Positions 1 through 9,664 are shown, counted from the stretch's first letter. The stretch is DNA of 12,627 nucleotides from Deltaproteobacteria bacterium (GCA_016183145.1 JACPFE010000439.1:10217-22843), one strand, 5' to 3'. Program-made: numbers and translations. Notes: generated by a model not told the origin, from the letters alone.

Positions 1-5
1 CCCGC
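1..5 (-). tRNA. possible 5' end of tRNA-Gly, cut by window edge
   Basis: Read on the minus strand, the last five bases of the window are GCGGG, the usual first bases of bacterial tRNA-Gly. They lie 13 nt beyond the encoded CCA of tRNA-Tyr. In E. coli the order is thrU(UGU)-tyrU-glyT-thrT-tufB, and tRNA-Thr(UGU) and tRNA-Tyr occur here in that order. Five bases prove nothing alone, so the call rests on gene order. Confidence 0.35.
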
Positions 6-18
6 ACGATATGTTTTT

Positions 19-103
<85 letters not shown>

Positions 104-197
104 TCTTTCTCCCCAACTCCAACGGCCTCAAAACGAACATTAAACCAAATACCTGGTCAGCCTGTTTGAGGTTCGCGAAACATCACGGCGGTTTTAC

Positions 198-272
198 TGG
201 AGCTGGCGATAGGACTTGAACCTACAACCTGCTGATTACAAATCAGCTGCTCTGCCGTTGAGCTACGCCAGC
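198..272 (-). tRNA. tRNA-Thr (anticodon UGU)
   Basis: A 75-nt cloverleaf with acceptor GCTGGCG/CGCCAGC, discriminator T and encoded CCA. The anticodon stem GCTGA/TCAGC encloses loop TTTGTAA, giving anticodon TGT, which reads ACA. It is the first tRNA of a Thr-Tyr-(Gly?) series and lies about 250 nt downstream of rlmB on the same strand. The order matches the thrU-tyrU-glyT-thrT-tufB block of E. coli. Confidence 0.97.
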
Positions 273-440
273 TTTGTCCATAATAAAACTTCGCGCGCCA
301 ACGCCACCGCTTCCTGCTCGCTTCGAGTCCCGCAGCAGTAAGAGCTACTTGTCAACAGCTTTCAGTTATTCGTTTTGTATGGATCCTGGACCCAAAAGAC
401 AAACCCAACCGTCGTAGTTAATTACCCATCGCAAACAGGT

Positions 441-470
441 ATTTAAAGCACCTTCAAATCAACATGTCAA
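441..470 (-). promoter_or_regulatory. candidate sigma70 promoter for the tRNA-Thr/Tyr operon
   Basis: On the minus strand a perfect TTGACA (470-465) is followed after 18 nt by TTAAAT (446-441), which matches 4 of 6 bases of TATAAT. It lies just past the end of rlmB, and the predicted transcript would carry a leader of roughly 160 nt before tRNA-Thr. A second perfect TTGACA at 355-350 has only CGGGAC at the expected -10 distance. The remainder of 273-523 shows no gene and no clear terminator. Confidence 0.3.
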
Positions 471-523
471 GAGGAAATACACTAAGTTACTTAAATTCCA
501 GCACTCTTCCCATGAATGACCTA

Positions 524-1294
524 TTATCTTTTACCCTCACCGTTGTCAATGCGCACTTGGCGGCGCAGGAGCTCGTAGAGAAACACGGCCCCAGCGACCG
601 CGACGTTGAGGGACCCGATCTTACCCAGCATCGGGATACCGACAAGAAAATCGCATTCCCTTTGAATCAGCGGCCGAATCCCGCTACCTTCACTACCCAA
701 GACAATTCCCAAGCGATCGGGAAAATCCCGGCAGTAAAGGTTCTCTTCGGCCCGAGCGTGAAGACCGACGATCCACAAACCTCGCTCCTTTAGGGCGGCT
801 ATTGCCCGCCGGAGATTTGTAACTTTGTAAATCTTGAGATGATGGACCGCGCCCGCGGATGCTTTAACGACGATGGGGGACAACCCTACCGAGCGGTCTT
901 TAGGAATCAAAACATGCTGAATGCCCACGGCCTCCGCAGTGCGCAAAACGGCGCCGAAGTTTCGGGGATCCGTCAGCCCATCCAAAAGCAGGATCCACTG
1001 CGAATTCGGAGAATCGGAAAGGTGTTGCAGTAAATCAGAAAAGTTCGAATAGCTGAACCCGCGGACTTTCGCCACCACCCCTTGGTGTCGCTGTCGGTTC
1101 GCTAAGCGATCCAGAAGACCGGACTCGACGTAGGTCACGCGCAATCCAAGCTGGCGGGCTATGGCCTCAACGGACCTTAGGTTCGGCCTTTCGGAGCCTT
1201 TGCCAATCAGGATTTCCCGCACATCGGTCGGCGATGCTTTCAGCTTTTCCAGGACCGGGTTGAGGCCAAAGACAATATATGGGTCATCTTCCAT
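524..1294 (-). CDS. rlmB: 23S rRNA 2'-O-ribose methyltransferase RlmB (SpoU/TrmH family)
   Basis: A 256-residue SPOUT methyltransferase. In E. coli RlmB methylates the 2'-O of G2251 in 23S rRNA using S-adenosylmethionine. An N-terminal substrate-binding domain (about 1-80, starting with YIVFGLNPV) precedes the knotted catalytic domain. Family motif 1 is DPRNFGAVLRTAEA (109-122, with N112 and R118), motif 2 is IVLGSEGSGIRPL (197-209), and motif 3 is the knot segment GSLNVAVAGAVFLYE (227-241). Length is typical. The ATG at 1294 is preceded by AAGGAG with 8 nt spacing. It is divergent from lptF across about 70 bp; a minus-strand TAAAAT at 1327-1322 is a weak -10 candidate. Other family members modify tRNA, but the N-terminal domain and the context favour RlmB. 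Confidence 0.9.
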   Translation of the reverse strand: MEDDPYIVFGLNPVLEKLKASPTDVREILIGKGSERPNLRSVEAIARQLGLRVTYVESGLLDRLANRQRHQGVVAKVRGFSYSNFSDLLQHLSDSPNSQWILLLDGLTDPRNFGAVLRTAEAVGIQHVLIPKDRSVGLSPIVVKASAGAVHHLKIYKVTNLRRAIAALKERGLWIVGLHARAEENLYCRDFPDRLGIVLGSEGSGIRPLIQRECDFLVGIPMLGKIGSLNVAVAGAVFLYELLRRQVRIDNGEGKR

Positions 1295-1364
1295 AGCCTG
1301 AGCTCCTTTTTACATCGGAGGATTTTACAAAAATAGCGCCACAGGATACCATCAGCGCATCGTG

Positions 1365-2561
1365 ATGCCAAAAACGCTTTCCCGTTACCTCGTTAGCGAA
1401 ATTTTACCACCTTTTTTATTCGGGCTTGCGGCTTTTACCTTCATTCTCTTTATCGCCCGTCTGTTAAAGCTTATCGAGCTTGTGATAGCTCGCGGCGTTC
1501 CGATCGTTCAAATCGGCAAATTGCTCTCGCTCATTTTGCCCACTTTCCTCGAAATGACCTTTCCGATGGCATTCCTCCTAGCGATCCTGCTGGGACTGGG
1601 AAGGCTGTCGAATGACCAAGAACTTCTCGCGATGAAGGCCTCGGGCGTCGGTCCGCACCAGATACTTGGTCCGATCGCCGCGGTGGCGGTAATCGTCGCG
1701 GTGATTACCCTGAGTTTGACTATGTTCGCTCGACCCGCCGCCAATCTTGCTCTTAAGAAAGAGCTTTATCACATCGCCAAGAGTCGCATCGGAACTGCAC
1801 TGAAGGAAAAGGTATTTAATGATGACTTTCCAAAAATCCTCATTTATGTAGAGGAGCTCATCCCGCCGGGTGATACGGCCCAAGGGGTTCTCATCGTCGA
1901 TACGCGCGCGCCCGCTAGAGAGCAAATTATTCTCGGAAAAGTGGCGCTCATCACAACCGACGAAGAAAGCAACACATTACGGTTCAAGCTGTTTGACGGA
2001 ACCGTTTACGAAAAAGAGAAAAATCGCCCGGGTTTCAGCCAGACCCGTTATAATATTTACGACTTCAAGCTCGATTTGGATGACATGACGGGCTCGATCA
2101 AGCGTCGAGGGCCGGGACCAAAAGAAATGTCCTTCCGGCACCTCAACCGGACCATTCGACAGAAGCTTGATGAAGGCAACCGGGCGATACCGGAACGTGT
2201 AGAATTGCAGCAACGGCTCTCTTTTGGCTTTATTCCTCTCGTTTTCTGTCTGTTAGGTGTGGCGCTCACACTCTTGCCAAGATCGACCCGGGCCAATCGC
2301 TCGTGGGGTTTGATGCTTTCTTTTTTCTGGTTGCTTGTCTACTATGTCGTGCTATCCTTCGGCAAGGCGCTGGGAGATAAAGGTCTTCTTCATCCGATCC
2401 CAGCCCTGTGGCTTCCCAACATACTCGTGGGAGGCGTCGCCGTCTATTTCTACTGCAAGGCGGTCCGCGAATCGCCGTTGTCATTGCAAACGAGAACGGA
2501 GCAGGCTTGGGGCACAGCCCGCCGTTATCTGGCAAGCATTAAACGAACTAAAAACGCGTAA
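1365..2561 (+). CDS. lptF: LPS export ABC transporter permease LptF
   Basis: An inner-membrane permease of the YjgP/YjgQ family. With LptG and the ATPase LptB it extracts lipopolysaccharide from the inner membrane and passes it to LptC/LptA. About 398 residues, with hydrophobic segments near 13-35, 52-78 and 101-122, a periplasmic beta domain of about 150 residues, and three C-terminal segments after about 280. A cytoplasmic coupling-helix motif SNDQELLAMKASGVG follows the second segment, as usual in this family. I take the ATG at 1365; an in-frame GTG directly before it (1362) is equally possible, and neither has a clear Shine-Dalgarno. lptG starts 10 nt after the stop. LptF and LptG are close paralogues; this one is called F because it is the upstream gene. 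Confidence 0.92.
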   Translation: MPKTLSRYLVSEILPPFLFGLAAFTFILFIARLLKLIELVIARGVPIVQIGKLLSLILPTFLEMTFPMAFLLAILLGLGRLSNDQELLAMKASGVGPHQILGPIAAVAVIVAVITLSLTMFARPAANLALKKELYHIAKSRIGTALKEKVFNDDFPKILIYVEELIPPGDTAQGVLIVDTRAPAREQIILGKVALITTDEESNTLRFKLFDGTVYEKEKNRPGFSQTRYNIYDFKLDLDDMTGSIKRRGPGPKEMSFRHLNRTIRQKLDEGNRAIPERVELQQRLSFGFIPLVFCLLGVALTLLPRSTRANRSWGLMLSFFWLLVYYVVLSFGKALGDKGLLHPIPALWLPNILVGGVAVYFYCKAVRESPLSLQTRTEQAWGTARRYLASIKRTKNA

Positions 2562-2571
2562 GAGTGAAAAC

Positions 2572-3681
2572 GTGGAAACCAGAGTAAGAATCGGCTTTCT
2601 TCCCTTAGGCGGCATTCTCGATGGCTATTTGGCAGGGGGATTCCTGCGCATATTTGCGATTACTTTGGTTTGCACTACGTCTCTCTATTTGATTGTAGAT
2701 TTTTTCGACAACGTCGGCGCTTTTATCACCACCGACGCTTCCACCTGGACTGTTATCCGGTACTTTTTCTATAAGGCCCCGCTGTCAACCTCGCGTGTCA
2801 TCGGCTTCGCGACTTTGTTTTCAACGCTATTCTGTCTTGGCATGCTCACGCGATCTCAAGAGATTACCGCCATGCGGTCTAGTGGAATCAGTGTTCCGCG
2901 TATCACGCTTCCGCTGCTGATCCTCTCGGTGATCATCTGCCTATTCACGTTTTTTTGGAACGAGACCCTGGTACCGATCTTTGCCCACCAGGCTCAAACG
3001 ATTTACCGGACCGAAGTCCGCAAGAAGCAGCAGAAAAGTTTGTTAGGAACGGCGGACATATGGATGCGGGGATCCGCCAGCTTCGTCAATGTCGACGACT
3101 TCGACCCGGCGACGAATACGTTGCATGGCGTCACCGTCTTCCTTCTCAATCGTGATTTCACTCTGCGGGGCTTGGTAGATATCCCAGCCGCGAAATGGAA
3201 TGGCCGCGTTTGGGAAGCGGTTCAAGCAACCGAATGGAGGGTTCCGAAGGACGGCAAAGTCGTAGGCCAAAAAACTACCGACGCTGTCCCGATATCGGAC
3301 TCTCCTGAGGATCTGAAACTCCTCGCCCGGGACGCTGACGCATTTTCCTATTTCGACTTGCAAAAACAGATTGCCGACATGAGAAATAAAGGAATGGATA
3401 CGACTCGCTATGAAGTCGATCTTCAGTCAAAGCTGGCCCTGCCGTTGATCTCTCCGTTGGTGGTCCTTATCGCGATTCCATTCGCTCTGAAGCGACAAAT
3501 GAGCGGTAGCATGGCATTGAGCTTCGGAGTCGCGATGCTGATCGCCTTTGGATATTGGGTCCTTGCAGCCTTTTGCATCTCACTCGGTCACAGCGCCGCG
3601 TTGCCGGCGTGGGTGTCCGCATGGATTCCCAATGTCATATTCGCCATGATCGGGCTTTTCTTCTATACCGCTGAAGAATGA
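2572..3681 (+). CDS. lptG: LPS export ABC transporter permease LptG
   Basis: The second permease half of LptB2FG. It has 369 residues, close to the usual LptG length, beginning at GTG 2572 with AAGAG 7 nt upstream. The reading frame is open further upstream, but that part overlaps lptF and does not look like family sequence. It shows one N-terminal and two more hydrophobic segments, the cytoplasmic motif RSQEITAMRSSGIS after the second (about 94-107), a periplasmic beta-rich domain containing the LptG-like IWMRGSASFVNV, and three C-terminal membrane segments (LALPLISPLVVLIAIPFAL onward). It forms a two-gene operon with lptF. Its stop is only 34 bp from that of convergent rpsI, with no recognisable terminator between. 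LptB, LptA and LptC are not in the window. Confidence 0.92.
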   Translation: METRVRIGFLPLGGILDGYLAGGFLRIFAITLVCTTSLYLIVDFFDNVGAFITTDASTWTVIRYFFYKAPLSTSRVIGFATLFSTLFCLGMLTRSQEITAMRSSGISVPRITLPLLILSVIICLFTFFWNETLVPIFAHQAQTIYRTEVRKKQQKSLLGTADIWMRGSASFVNVDDFDPATNTLHGVTVFLLNRDFTLRGLVDIPAAKWNGRVWEAVQATEWRVPKDGKVVGQKTTDAVPISDSPEDLKLLARDADAFSYFDLQKQIADMRNKGMDTTRYEVDLQSKLALPLISPLVVLIAIPFALKRQMSGSMALSFGVAMLIAFGYWVLAAFCISLGHSAALPAWVSAWIPNVIFAMIGLFFYTAEE

Positions 3682-3715
3682 TCGGACGGCCGCCGCTGCG
3701 GACCCAAAACGGGAC

Positions 3716-4108
3716 TTAGCGTTTTGAGTACTGCGGACGCTTGCGCGCTTTATGGCGGCCGTACTTCTTTCGTTCCACCGCGCGCGGGTCCCGAGTTACG
3801 AAACCGGCTTTTTTCAACGGCGAACGAAACTCCGGATTGGCCAGCATGAGTGCCCGGGTAATCCCGTGGCGGATGGCACCTGCTTGGCCCGAACTACCGC
3901 CGCCTTTAACGTTCACGTCGACATCAAAACTCGTTCCTGTTTGCGTGACGTCGAAGGGCTGCAAGACAATCATTCGCGCCGTCTCACGGCCAAAGTATTC
4001 CTGCAAGGAGCGGCTGTTGATCGTGATGAGGCCCTTGCCTTGCTTTAGCCAGACGCGAGCTACGGAAGTTTTTCTTCGCCCGGTCGCGGTAAATGCTTTT
4101 TCCGCCAT
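3716..4108 (-). CDS. rpsI: 30S ribosomal protein S9
   Basis: 130 residues, the usual S9 length. The N-terminal motif GRRKTSVARVWL and the basic C-terminal tail ending RPQYSKR are diagnostic; in the family this tail reaches the ribosomal P site and contacts tRNA. A glycine-rich GGGSSGQAGAIRHGI stretch sits in the middle, as expected. It starts 13 nt after the rplM stop, with AGGAG and a nearer AGGA upstream. The L13-S9 order is among the most conserved bacterial gene pairs, and the two proteins are made from one message. It is convergent with lptG. Confidence 0.98.
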   Translation of the reverse strand: MAEKAFTATGRRKTSVARVWLKQGKGLITINSRSLQEYFGRETARMIVLQPFDVTQTGTSFDVDVNVKGGGSSGQAGAIRHGITRALMLANPEFRSPLKKAGFVTRDPRAVERKKYGRHKARKRPQYSKR

Positions 4109-4121
4109 AGATCCTGTGCTC

Positions 4122-4547
4122 CTATGCCTCGATCACCAGAGGCTGCGGCTTCTGCGCGTCGTGGGGATGCTGCGCGTCCGGATAAACTTTGAGTTTGGTA
4201 ACGAGCTTTCGGCTCAGGCGGTTTTTCGGCAGCATTCCTTTGACCGCGAGCCGCACCAGCTCCTCCGGTTTTTCCGCCAGCATCTTTGCCGCGGTTCGTT
4301 CGCGAATTCCGCCCGGATATTCGGTGTGTCGGTAATAAACTTTTTTGTCCAGCTTCTTGCCCGAAAGCTTAACGCCGCGCGCGTTTATGACGATGACAAA
4401 ATCACCCGCGTCCACGTTGGGCGTAAAGACCGGCTTATGCTTTCCGCGCAGCACCCTGGCGATCTCGGTCGCCATGCGTCCCAGTATCTTACCCTGCGCA
4501 TCGACGACGTACCATCGTCGTTGCGCCAAAGCTTCGGCAGTCTTCAT
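4122..4547 (-). CDS. rplM: 50S ribosomal protein L13
   Basis: 141 residues starting MKTAEALAQRRWYVVDAQGK, matching the family's typical MKT...WYV(I/V)DA start. The motif LGRMATEIARVLRGKHKP, the segment GDFVIVINA and YYRHTEYPGGI are standard L13 signatures. L13 binds 23S rRNA early in 50S assembly. The frame can be extended five codons to a GTG at 4562, but that would place the ribosome-binding site inside the gene, so the ATG at 4547 is preferred. It is followed by rpsI. The message may continue from the tRNA-Val/tRNA-Asp genes upstream, since no clear promoter is visible in the 52 bp between tRNA-Asp and this start. Confidence 0.97.
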   Translation of the reverse strand: MKTAEALAQRRWYVVDAQGKILGRMATEIARVLRGKHKPVFTPNVDAGDFVIVINARGVKLSGKKLDKKVYYRHTEYPGGIRERTAAKMLAEKPEELVRLAVKGMLPKNRLSRKLVTKLKVYPDAQHPHDAQKPQPLVIEA

Positions 4548-4555
4548 CTTCGCTG

Positions 4556-4560
4556 TCCTC
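4556..4560 (-). promoter_or_regulatory. ribosome binding site deciding the rplM start
   Basis: GAGGA on the minus strand lies 8 nt before the ATG at 4547. It overlaps the alternative GTG start (4562-4560), which therefore cannot use it. This favours the 141-residue form of L13. Confidence 0.75.
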
Positions 4561-4599
4561 ACTCATAAAAAATCTCTCTTGCCGCTCCGCAAATTAAGG

Positions 4600-4676
<77 letters not shown>

Positions 4677-4687
4677 GACAAATTTTA

Positions 4688-4755
4688 GTTTCGAGTTAGA
4701 TCCTTCCAGTGCCGATCCGCAACTCGAAACTCAAGACCCGGAACTCGAAACGCCA
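4688..4755. repeat. heptad repeat (AACTCGA-type) with an inverted copy, between two tRNA genes
   Basis: From 4721 the sequence reads in units of seven: AACTCGA, AACTCAA, GACCCGG, AACTCGA, AACGCCA. The 10-mer AACTCGAAAC occurs exactly at 4721-4730 and 4742-4751, and its reverse complement occurs at 4688-4697. The inverted copy can pair with the first direct copy over 11 bp (4687-4697 with 4721-4731), leaving a 23-nt loop. It lies between tRNA-Val and tRNA-Asp and codes for nothing. The function is unknown; it could be a small intergenic repeat family or an RNA processing structure. Confidence 0.6.
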
Positions 4756-4762
4756 ACGTTTC

Positions 4763-4837
4763 TGGTGGGCGGTACAGGATTTGAACCTGTGACCCCCGGC
4801 TTGTAAGGCCGATGCTCTCCCGCTGAGCTAACCGCCC
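4763..4837 (-). tRNA. tRNA-Val (anticodon UAC)
   Basis: A 75-nt cloverleaf with acceptor GGGCGGT/ACCGCCC, discriminator A and encoded CCA. The anticodon loop CTTACAA gives TAC. It lies 90 nt downstream of hup on the same strand and upstream of tRNA-Asp. From memory, tRNA-Val and tRNA-Asp also follow the lon-hupB region in some gammaproteobacteria. Confidence 0.97.
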
Positions 4838-4848
4838 TTTCGGCTGAA

Positions 4849-4873
4849 AACACCCAGCCTTCGCCTCGGCTGG
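4849..4873 (-). terminator. weak candidate terminator after hup
   Basis: On the minus strand, CCAGCC (4873-4868) can pair with GGCTGG (4859-4854) across an 8-nt loop, followed by GTGTTTTC. The 6-bp stem is short and the T run is interrupted, so it may only attenuate transcription from hup into the tRNA genes. The rest of 4838-4927 shows no gene. A TTGACG at about 4916-4911 lacks a -10 partner at normal spacing. Confidence 0.3.
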
Positions 4874-4927
4874 CAACGGCCCTTTTGCCCTGTAAATTAC
4901 GCCTGTCGTCAAACTGAGGAGAAGAAT

Positions 4928-5200
4928 CTAGCTGAGGGAATCTTTTAAAGTTTTCCCGGCCTTAAACTTAGCGGCCCGAGAGGGAGCAATTTCGATTGTT
5001 GCTCCGGTCTTCGGGTTTCTTCCCAATCGTCCTTTTCGCTCGGAAACCGAAAATGTGCCGAACCCCGAGATGTTGACCTTCTCTCCGTTCTTCAGAGCAT
5101 TTACCAAATGGTCAAATAAGCCGTTAACCAATTCTTCCGCCTTCGGTCGGGGCATTTCATTGCGCCTTGCGAGCAAATCGATCAAGTCAGCTTTGGTCAT
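4928..5200 (-). CDS. hup: HU-family DNA-binding protein
   Basis: 90 residues, the standard HU length. MTKADLIDLLA forms the N-terminal helix. GFGTF (46-50) and GRNPKTG (60-66) with R61-N62-P63 mark the beta arms; in the family the proline at the arm tip intercalates into DNA. HU dimers bend and compact DNA with little sequence preference. The ATG at 5200 has GGAG 8 nt upstream. It follows lon, as hupB does in E. coli, and has its own strong promoter candidate (5279-5251). The IHF subunits share this fold, so HU versus IHF cannot be settled by eye; position and GRNPKTG favour HU. Confidence 0.93.
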   Translation of the reverse strand: MTKADLIDLLARRNEMPRPKAEELVNGLFDHLVNALKNGEKVNISGFGTFSVSERKGRLGRNPKTGATIEIAPSRAAKFKAGKTLKDSLS

Positions 5201-5250
5201 CCTAACAACTCCGCCCTTCGATACAATGAGCCGCAGGGCAATGATGGGGG

Positions 5251-5279
5251 TATATAGCAGCAGGAGCGCCGGGTGTCAA
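5251..5279 (-). promoter_or_regulatory. sigma70 promoter of hup (TTGACA-N17-TGcTATATA)
   Basis: On the minus strand a perfect -35 TTGACA (5279-5274) is followed by exactly 17 nt and TATATA (5256-5251). The -10 matches 4 of 6 bases of TATAAT and is preceded by TGC, the extended -10 element. Transcription should start near 5244, giving a leader of about 45 nt before hup. The -35 box overlaps the loop of the hairpin at 5265-5292. A separate strong promoter would let HU be made at levels independent of lon. Confidence 0.75.
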
Positions 5280-5296
5280 ACCACCCGGCGCTTTTT
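5265..5296 (+). terminator. 11-bp perfect hairpin with T run, between lon and hup
   Basis: AGCGCCGGGTG (5265-5275) pairs fully with CACCCGGCGCT (5282-5292) around loop TCAAAC. The T run (5292-5296) follows on the plus strand, so as an intrinsic terminator it works best for plus-strand transcription, although both neighbouring genes are on the minus strand. On the minus strand the stem is followed by CCTGCTGC, with no T run. For the lon message, whose stop codon is 18 nt upstream of the stem, it may act as a 3'-end-stabilising stem or a weak terminator. Confidence 0.65.
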
Positions 5297-5310
5297 GCGC
5301 ACGCAAACTG

Positions 5311-7776
<2,466 letters not shown>

Positions 7777-7787
7777 AGGATTCCCTT

Positions 7788-9041
7788 CTAAGCGCTTTCT
7801 GCGGCCTTGGTGTATACGACGATGGGTGGTTCGTTCCTATCAACCACGTCCTCGGAAATGACAACTTCCTTGATATTGGGCTGAGAAGGCATGTCGTACA
7901 TGATATCCAACATGATGTTCTCCATGATCGCCCGCAAACCGCGCGCGCCCGATTTTCTTTTCATCGCTTCGCGCGCGATGGAACGAAGCGCCTCTTCGGT
8001 AAACTTAAGATGCACGCTTTCCATATCAAAGAGCTTGGAGTACTGCTTGGTAAGCGCGTTTTTGGGCTCTTTGAGAATGCGCACGAGGGCGGATTCATCC
8101 AATTCGTCGAGCGTCGCGATGACCGGCAAGCGGCCGATGAATTCGGGGATCAGGCCGAATTTCAGGAGATCTTCCGGCTGCACGTCATGGAGCAGCTCGG
8201 TGGCTCGTCTGCCGTCTTTGTCATCGAGCTGGCCGCCGAATCCCATGCGTTTGCGCCCCGTCCGCTTACGGATAATATCCTCCAGGCCGACAAAAGCGCC
8301 GCCGCATAAGAAAAGTATGTTGGTGGTATCGACCTGAAGAAACTCCTGCTGCGGATGCTTCCTGCCCCCCTTGGGCGGCACGCTCGCCATGGTGCCTTCG
8401 ATGATTTTGAGCAGCGCTTGTTGAACTCCCTCGCCCGACACGTCGCGCGTGATCGACGGGTTGTCCGATTTTCTCGAGATCTTATCGATCTCGTCGATAT
8501 AGACGATTCCCCGCTGCGCTTTTTCCACGTCGTAGTCGGCGGCCTGCAGGAGATTGAGAATAATATTTTCCACGTCTTCGCCGACGTAACCGGCTTCGGT
8601 CAGACTCGTGGCGTCAGCGATGGTGAAGGGAACCTGGAGGAAGCGGGCCAGCGTTTGGGCCAGCAGAGTTTTTCCCGAACCGGTCGGACCCAAAAGCAGT
8701 ATGTTGCTTTTCTGCAGCTCGACATCGCCGGTCACCATCTGGCTGTCGATGCGCTTGTAGTGATTGTGAACAGCCACCGCCAAGATTTTTTTCGCGCGCT
8801 CCTGGCCGATCACGTATTGATCGAGGACCCGTTTGATCTCCGCCGGCTTGGGAACGTTGGACGAAGAGCTGAGGTGCTCGTCGCGGTCAACCTCTTCGGC
8901 GATGATATCGTTGCACAGATCGATGCATTCATCGCAGATGTAAACGGTCGGCCCGGCGATGAGCTTGCGAACCTCGTCCTGGCTTTTGCCGCAGAAAGAG
9001 CAAACGAGATTGCCGGACCCGTGTTCACCGTGCTTTGGCAT
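7788..9041 (-). CDS. clpX: ClpX, ATP-dependent unfoldase of ClpXP
   Basis: 417 residues. ClpX recognises tagged proteins, unfolds them and threads them into ClpP. The N-terminal zinc-binding domain has Cys14, Cys17, Cys36 and Cys39. Walker A is GPTGSGKT (118-125), the pore loop is GYVG (151-154), Walker B is YIDEID (D183, E184), and a second pore loop has RKH (227-229). The ClpP-docking tripeptide, IGF in E. coli, is MGF here (266-268). The sensor-2 region contains GARGLRAIME near the C terminus. It starts 20 nt after clpP; the upstream GGGGG is a poor but possible ribosome-binding site at 4 nt spacing. It is followed by lon after 11 nt. Confidence 0.98.
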   Translation of the reverse strand: MPKHGEHGSGNLVCSFCGKSQDEVRKLIAGPTVYICDECIDLCNDIIAEEVDRDEHLSSSSNVPKPAEIKRVLDQYVIGQERAKKILAVAVHNHYKRIDSQMVTGDVELQKSNILLLGPTGSGKTLLAQTLARFLQVPFTIADATSLTEAGYVGEDVENIILNLLQAADYDVEKAQRGIVYIDEIDKISRKSDNPSITRDVSGEGVQQALLKIIEGTMASVPPKGGRKHPQQEFLQVDTTNILFLCGGAFVGLEDIIRKRTGRKRMGFGGQLDDKDGRRATELLHDVQPEDLLKFGLIPEFIGRLPVIATLDELDESALVRILKEPKNALTKQYSKLFDMESVHLKFTEEALRSIAREAMKRKSGARGLRAIMENIMLDIMYDMPSQPNIKEVVISEDVVDRNEPPIVVYTKAAESA

Positions 9042-9061
9042 AGAACCCCCGCTGGCTGAGG

Positions 9062-9664
9062 TTATTTCTTCAGACTTCCTTCCGGCCGGGTCGTAATGAC
9101 CTCATCGACTAGACCATATTCCTGAGCCTGTTTCCCGGACATGAACATATCGCGATCGGTGTCCTTCTCGATTTTCTTCAGCCCCTGTCCGGTATGCTTC
9201 ATCAGTATACTATTGAGTTCTTCGCGCATACGCAGGATTTCTCGCGCCTGGATGTCAATATCGGCGGCTTGCCCCTGAAACCCGCCCAAGGGCTGATGAA
9301 TCATGATGCGCGAATGGGGCAGCGCGAAGCGCTTTGCTTTGGCGCCAGCGGCCAATAATATCGCTGCCATGCTGGCCGCCTGGCCGACGCAAACCGTCGA
9401 GATTTGCGGCCGGATGTATTGCATGGTGTCGTAAATCGCGAGACCCGACGTCACCGAACCGCCGGGACTGTTGATGTAGAAAAAAATATCCCGTTCGGGG
9501 TCTTCGGATTCGAGAAAAAGCAACTGCGCGGTTATGACGTTGGCAACGTCATCCGTGATCACCGATCCGAGAAAGACAATTCGATCTTTGAGTAGGCGAG
9601 AATAGATATCATACGCCCGCTCTCCGCGTCCCGTCTGTTCAACCACCATCGGGATGAAGTTCAT
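9062..9664 (-). CDS. clpP: ClpP, proteolytic subunit of Clp protease
   Basis: A 200-residue serine peptidase of family S14 that forms a double-heptamer chamber and is fed by ClpX. The catalytic triad is Ser98 (GQAASMAAILL), His123 (SRIMIHQP) and Asp172 (EKDTDRDMF), spaced as in E. coli. The oxyanion region NSPGGSV is at 65-71. The N-terminal segment IPMVVEQTGRGERAYDIYSR is typical of the family and would be removed or packed as the axial loop. The ATG at 9664 has AAGGAG 11 nt upstream, slightly long spacing. It lies between tig (33 nt) and clpX (20 nt), and the three are probably one transcript. Confidence 0.98.
   Translation of the reverse strand: MNFIPMVVEQTGRGERAYDIYSRLLKDRIVFLGSVITDDVANVITAQLLFLESEDPERDIFFYINSPGGSVTSGLAIYDTMQYIRPQISTVCVGQAASMAAILLAAGAKAKRFALPHSRIMIHQPLGGFQGQAADIDIQAREILRMREELNSILMKHTGQGLKKIEKDTDRDMFMSGKQAQEYGLVDEVITTRPEGSLKK

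Noticed and set aside
350..355. Second perfect TTGACA upstream of tRNA-Thr as a promoter
   Set aside because: The sequence 17 nt downstream is CGGGAC, which is not a -10; no acceptable partner at 16-18 nt.
2335..2571. N-terminal extension of the lptG frame by 79 codons
   Set aside because: It overlaps lptF out of frame and lacks family-like sequence; GTG 2572 with AAGAG gives a normal LptG length.
3741..4568. 275-codon plus-strand frame
   Set aside because: It is antisense to both rpsI and rplM and is not recognisable as a protein.
4685..4912. Minus-strand open frame of 75 codons containing RAQRE/SRGSQVQILYRPP-like sequence
   Set aside because: It is the conceptual translation through tRNA-Val; this type of peptide is a well-known spurious annotation across tRNA genes.
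8355..9059. 234-codon plus-strand frame
   Set aside because: It is fully antisense to clpX, with no family resemblance and no ribosome-binding site context; a mirror of codon bias.
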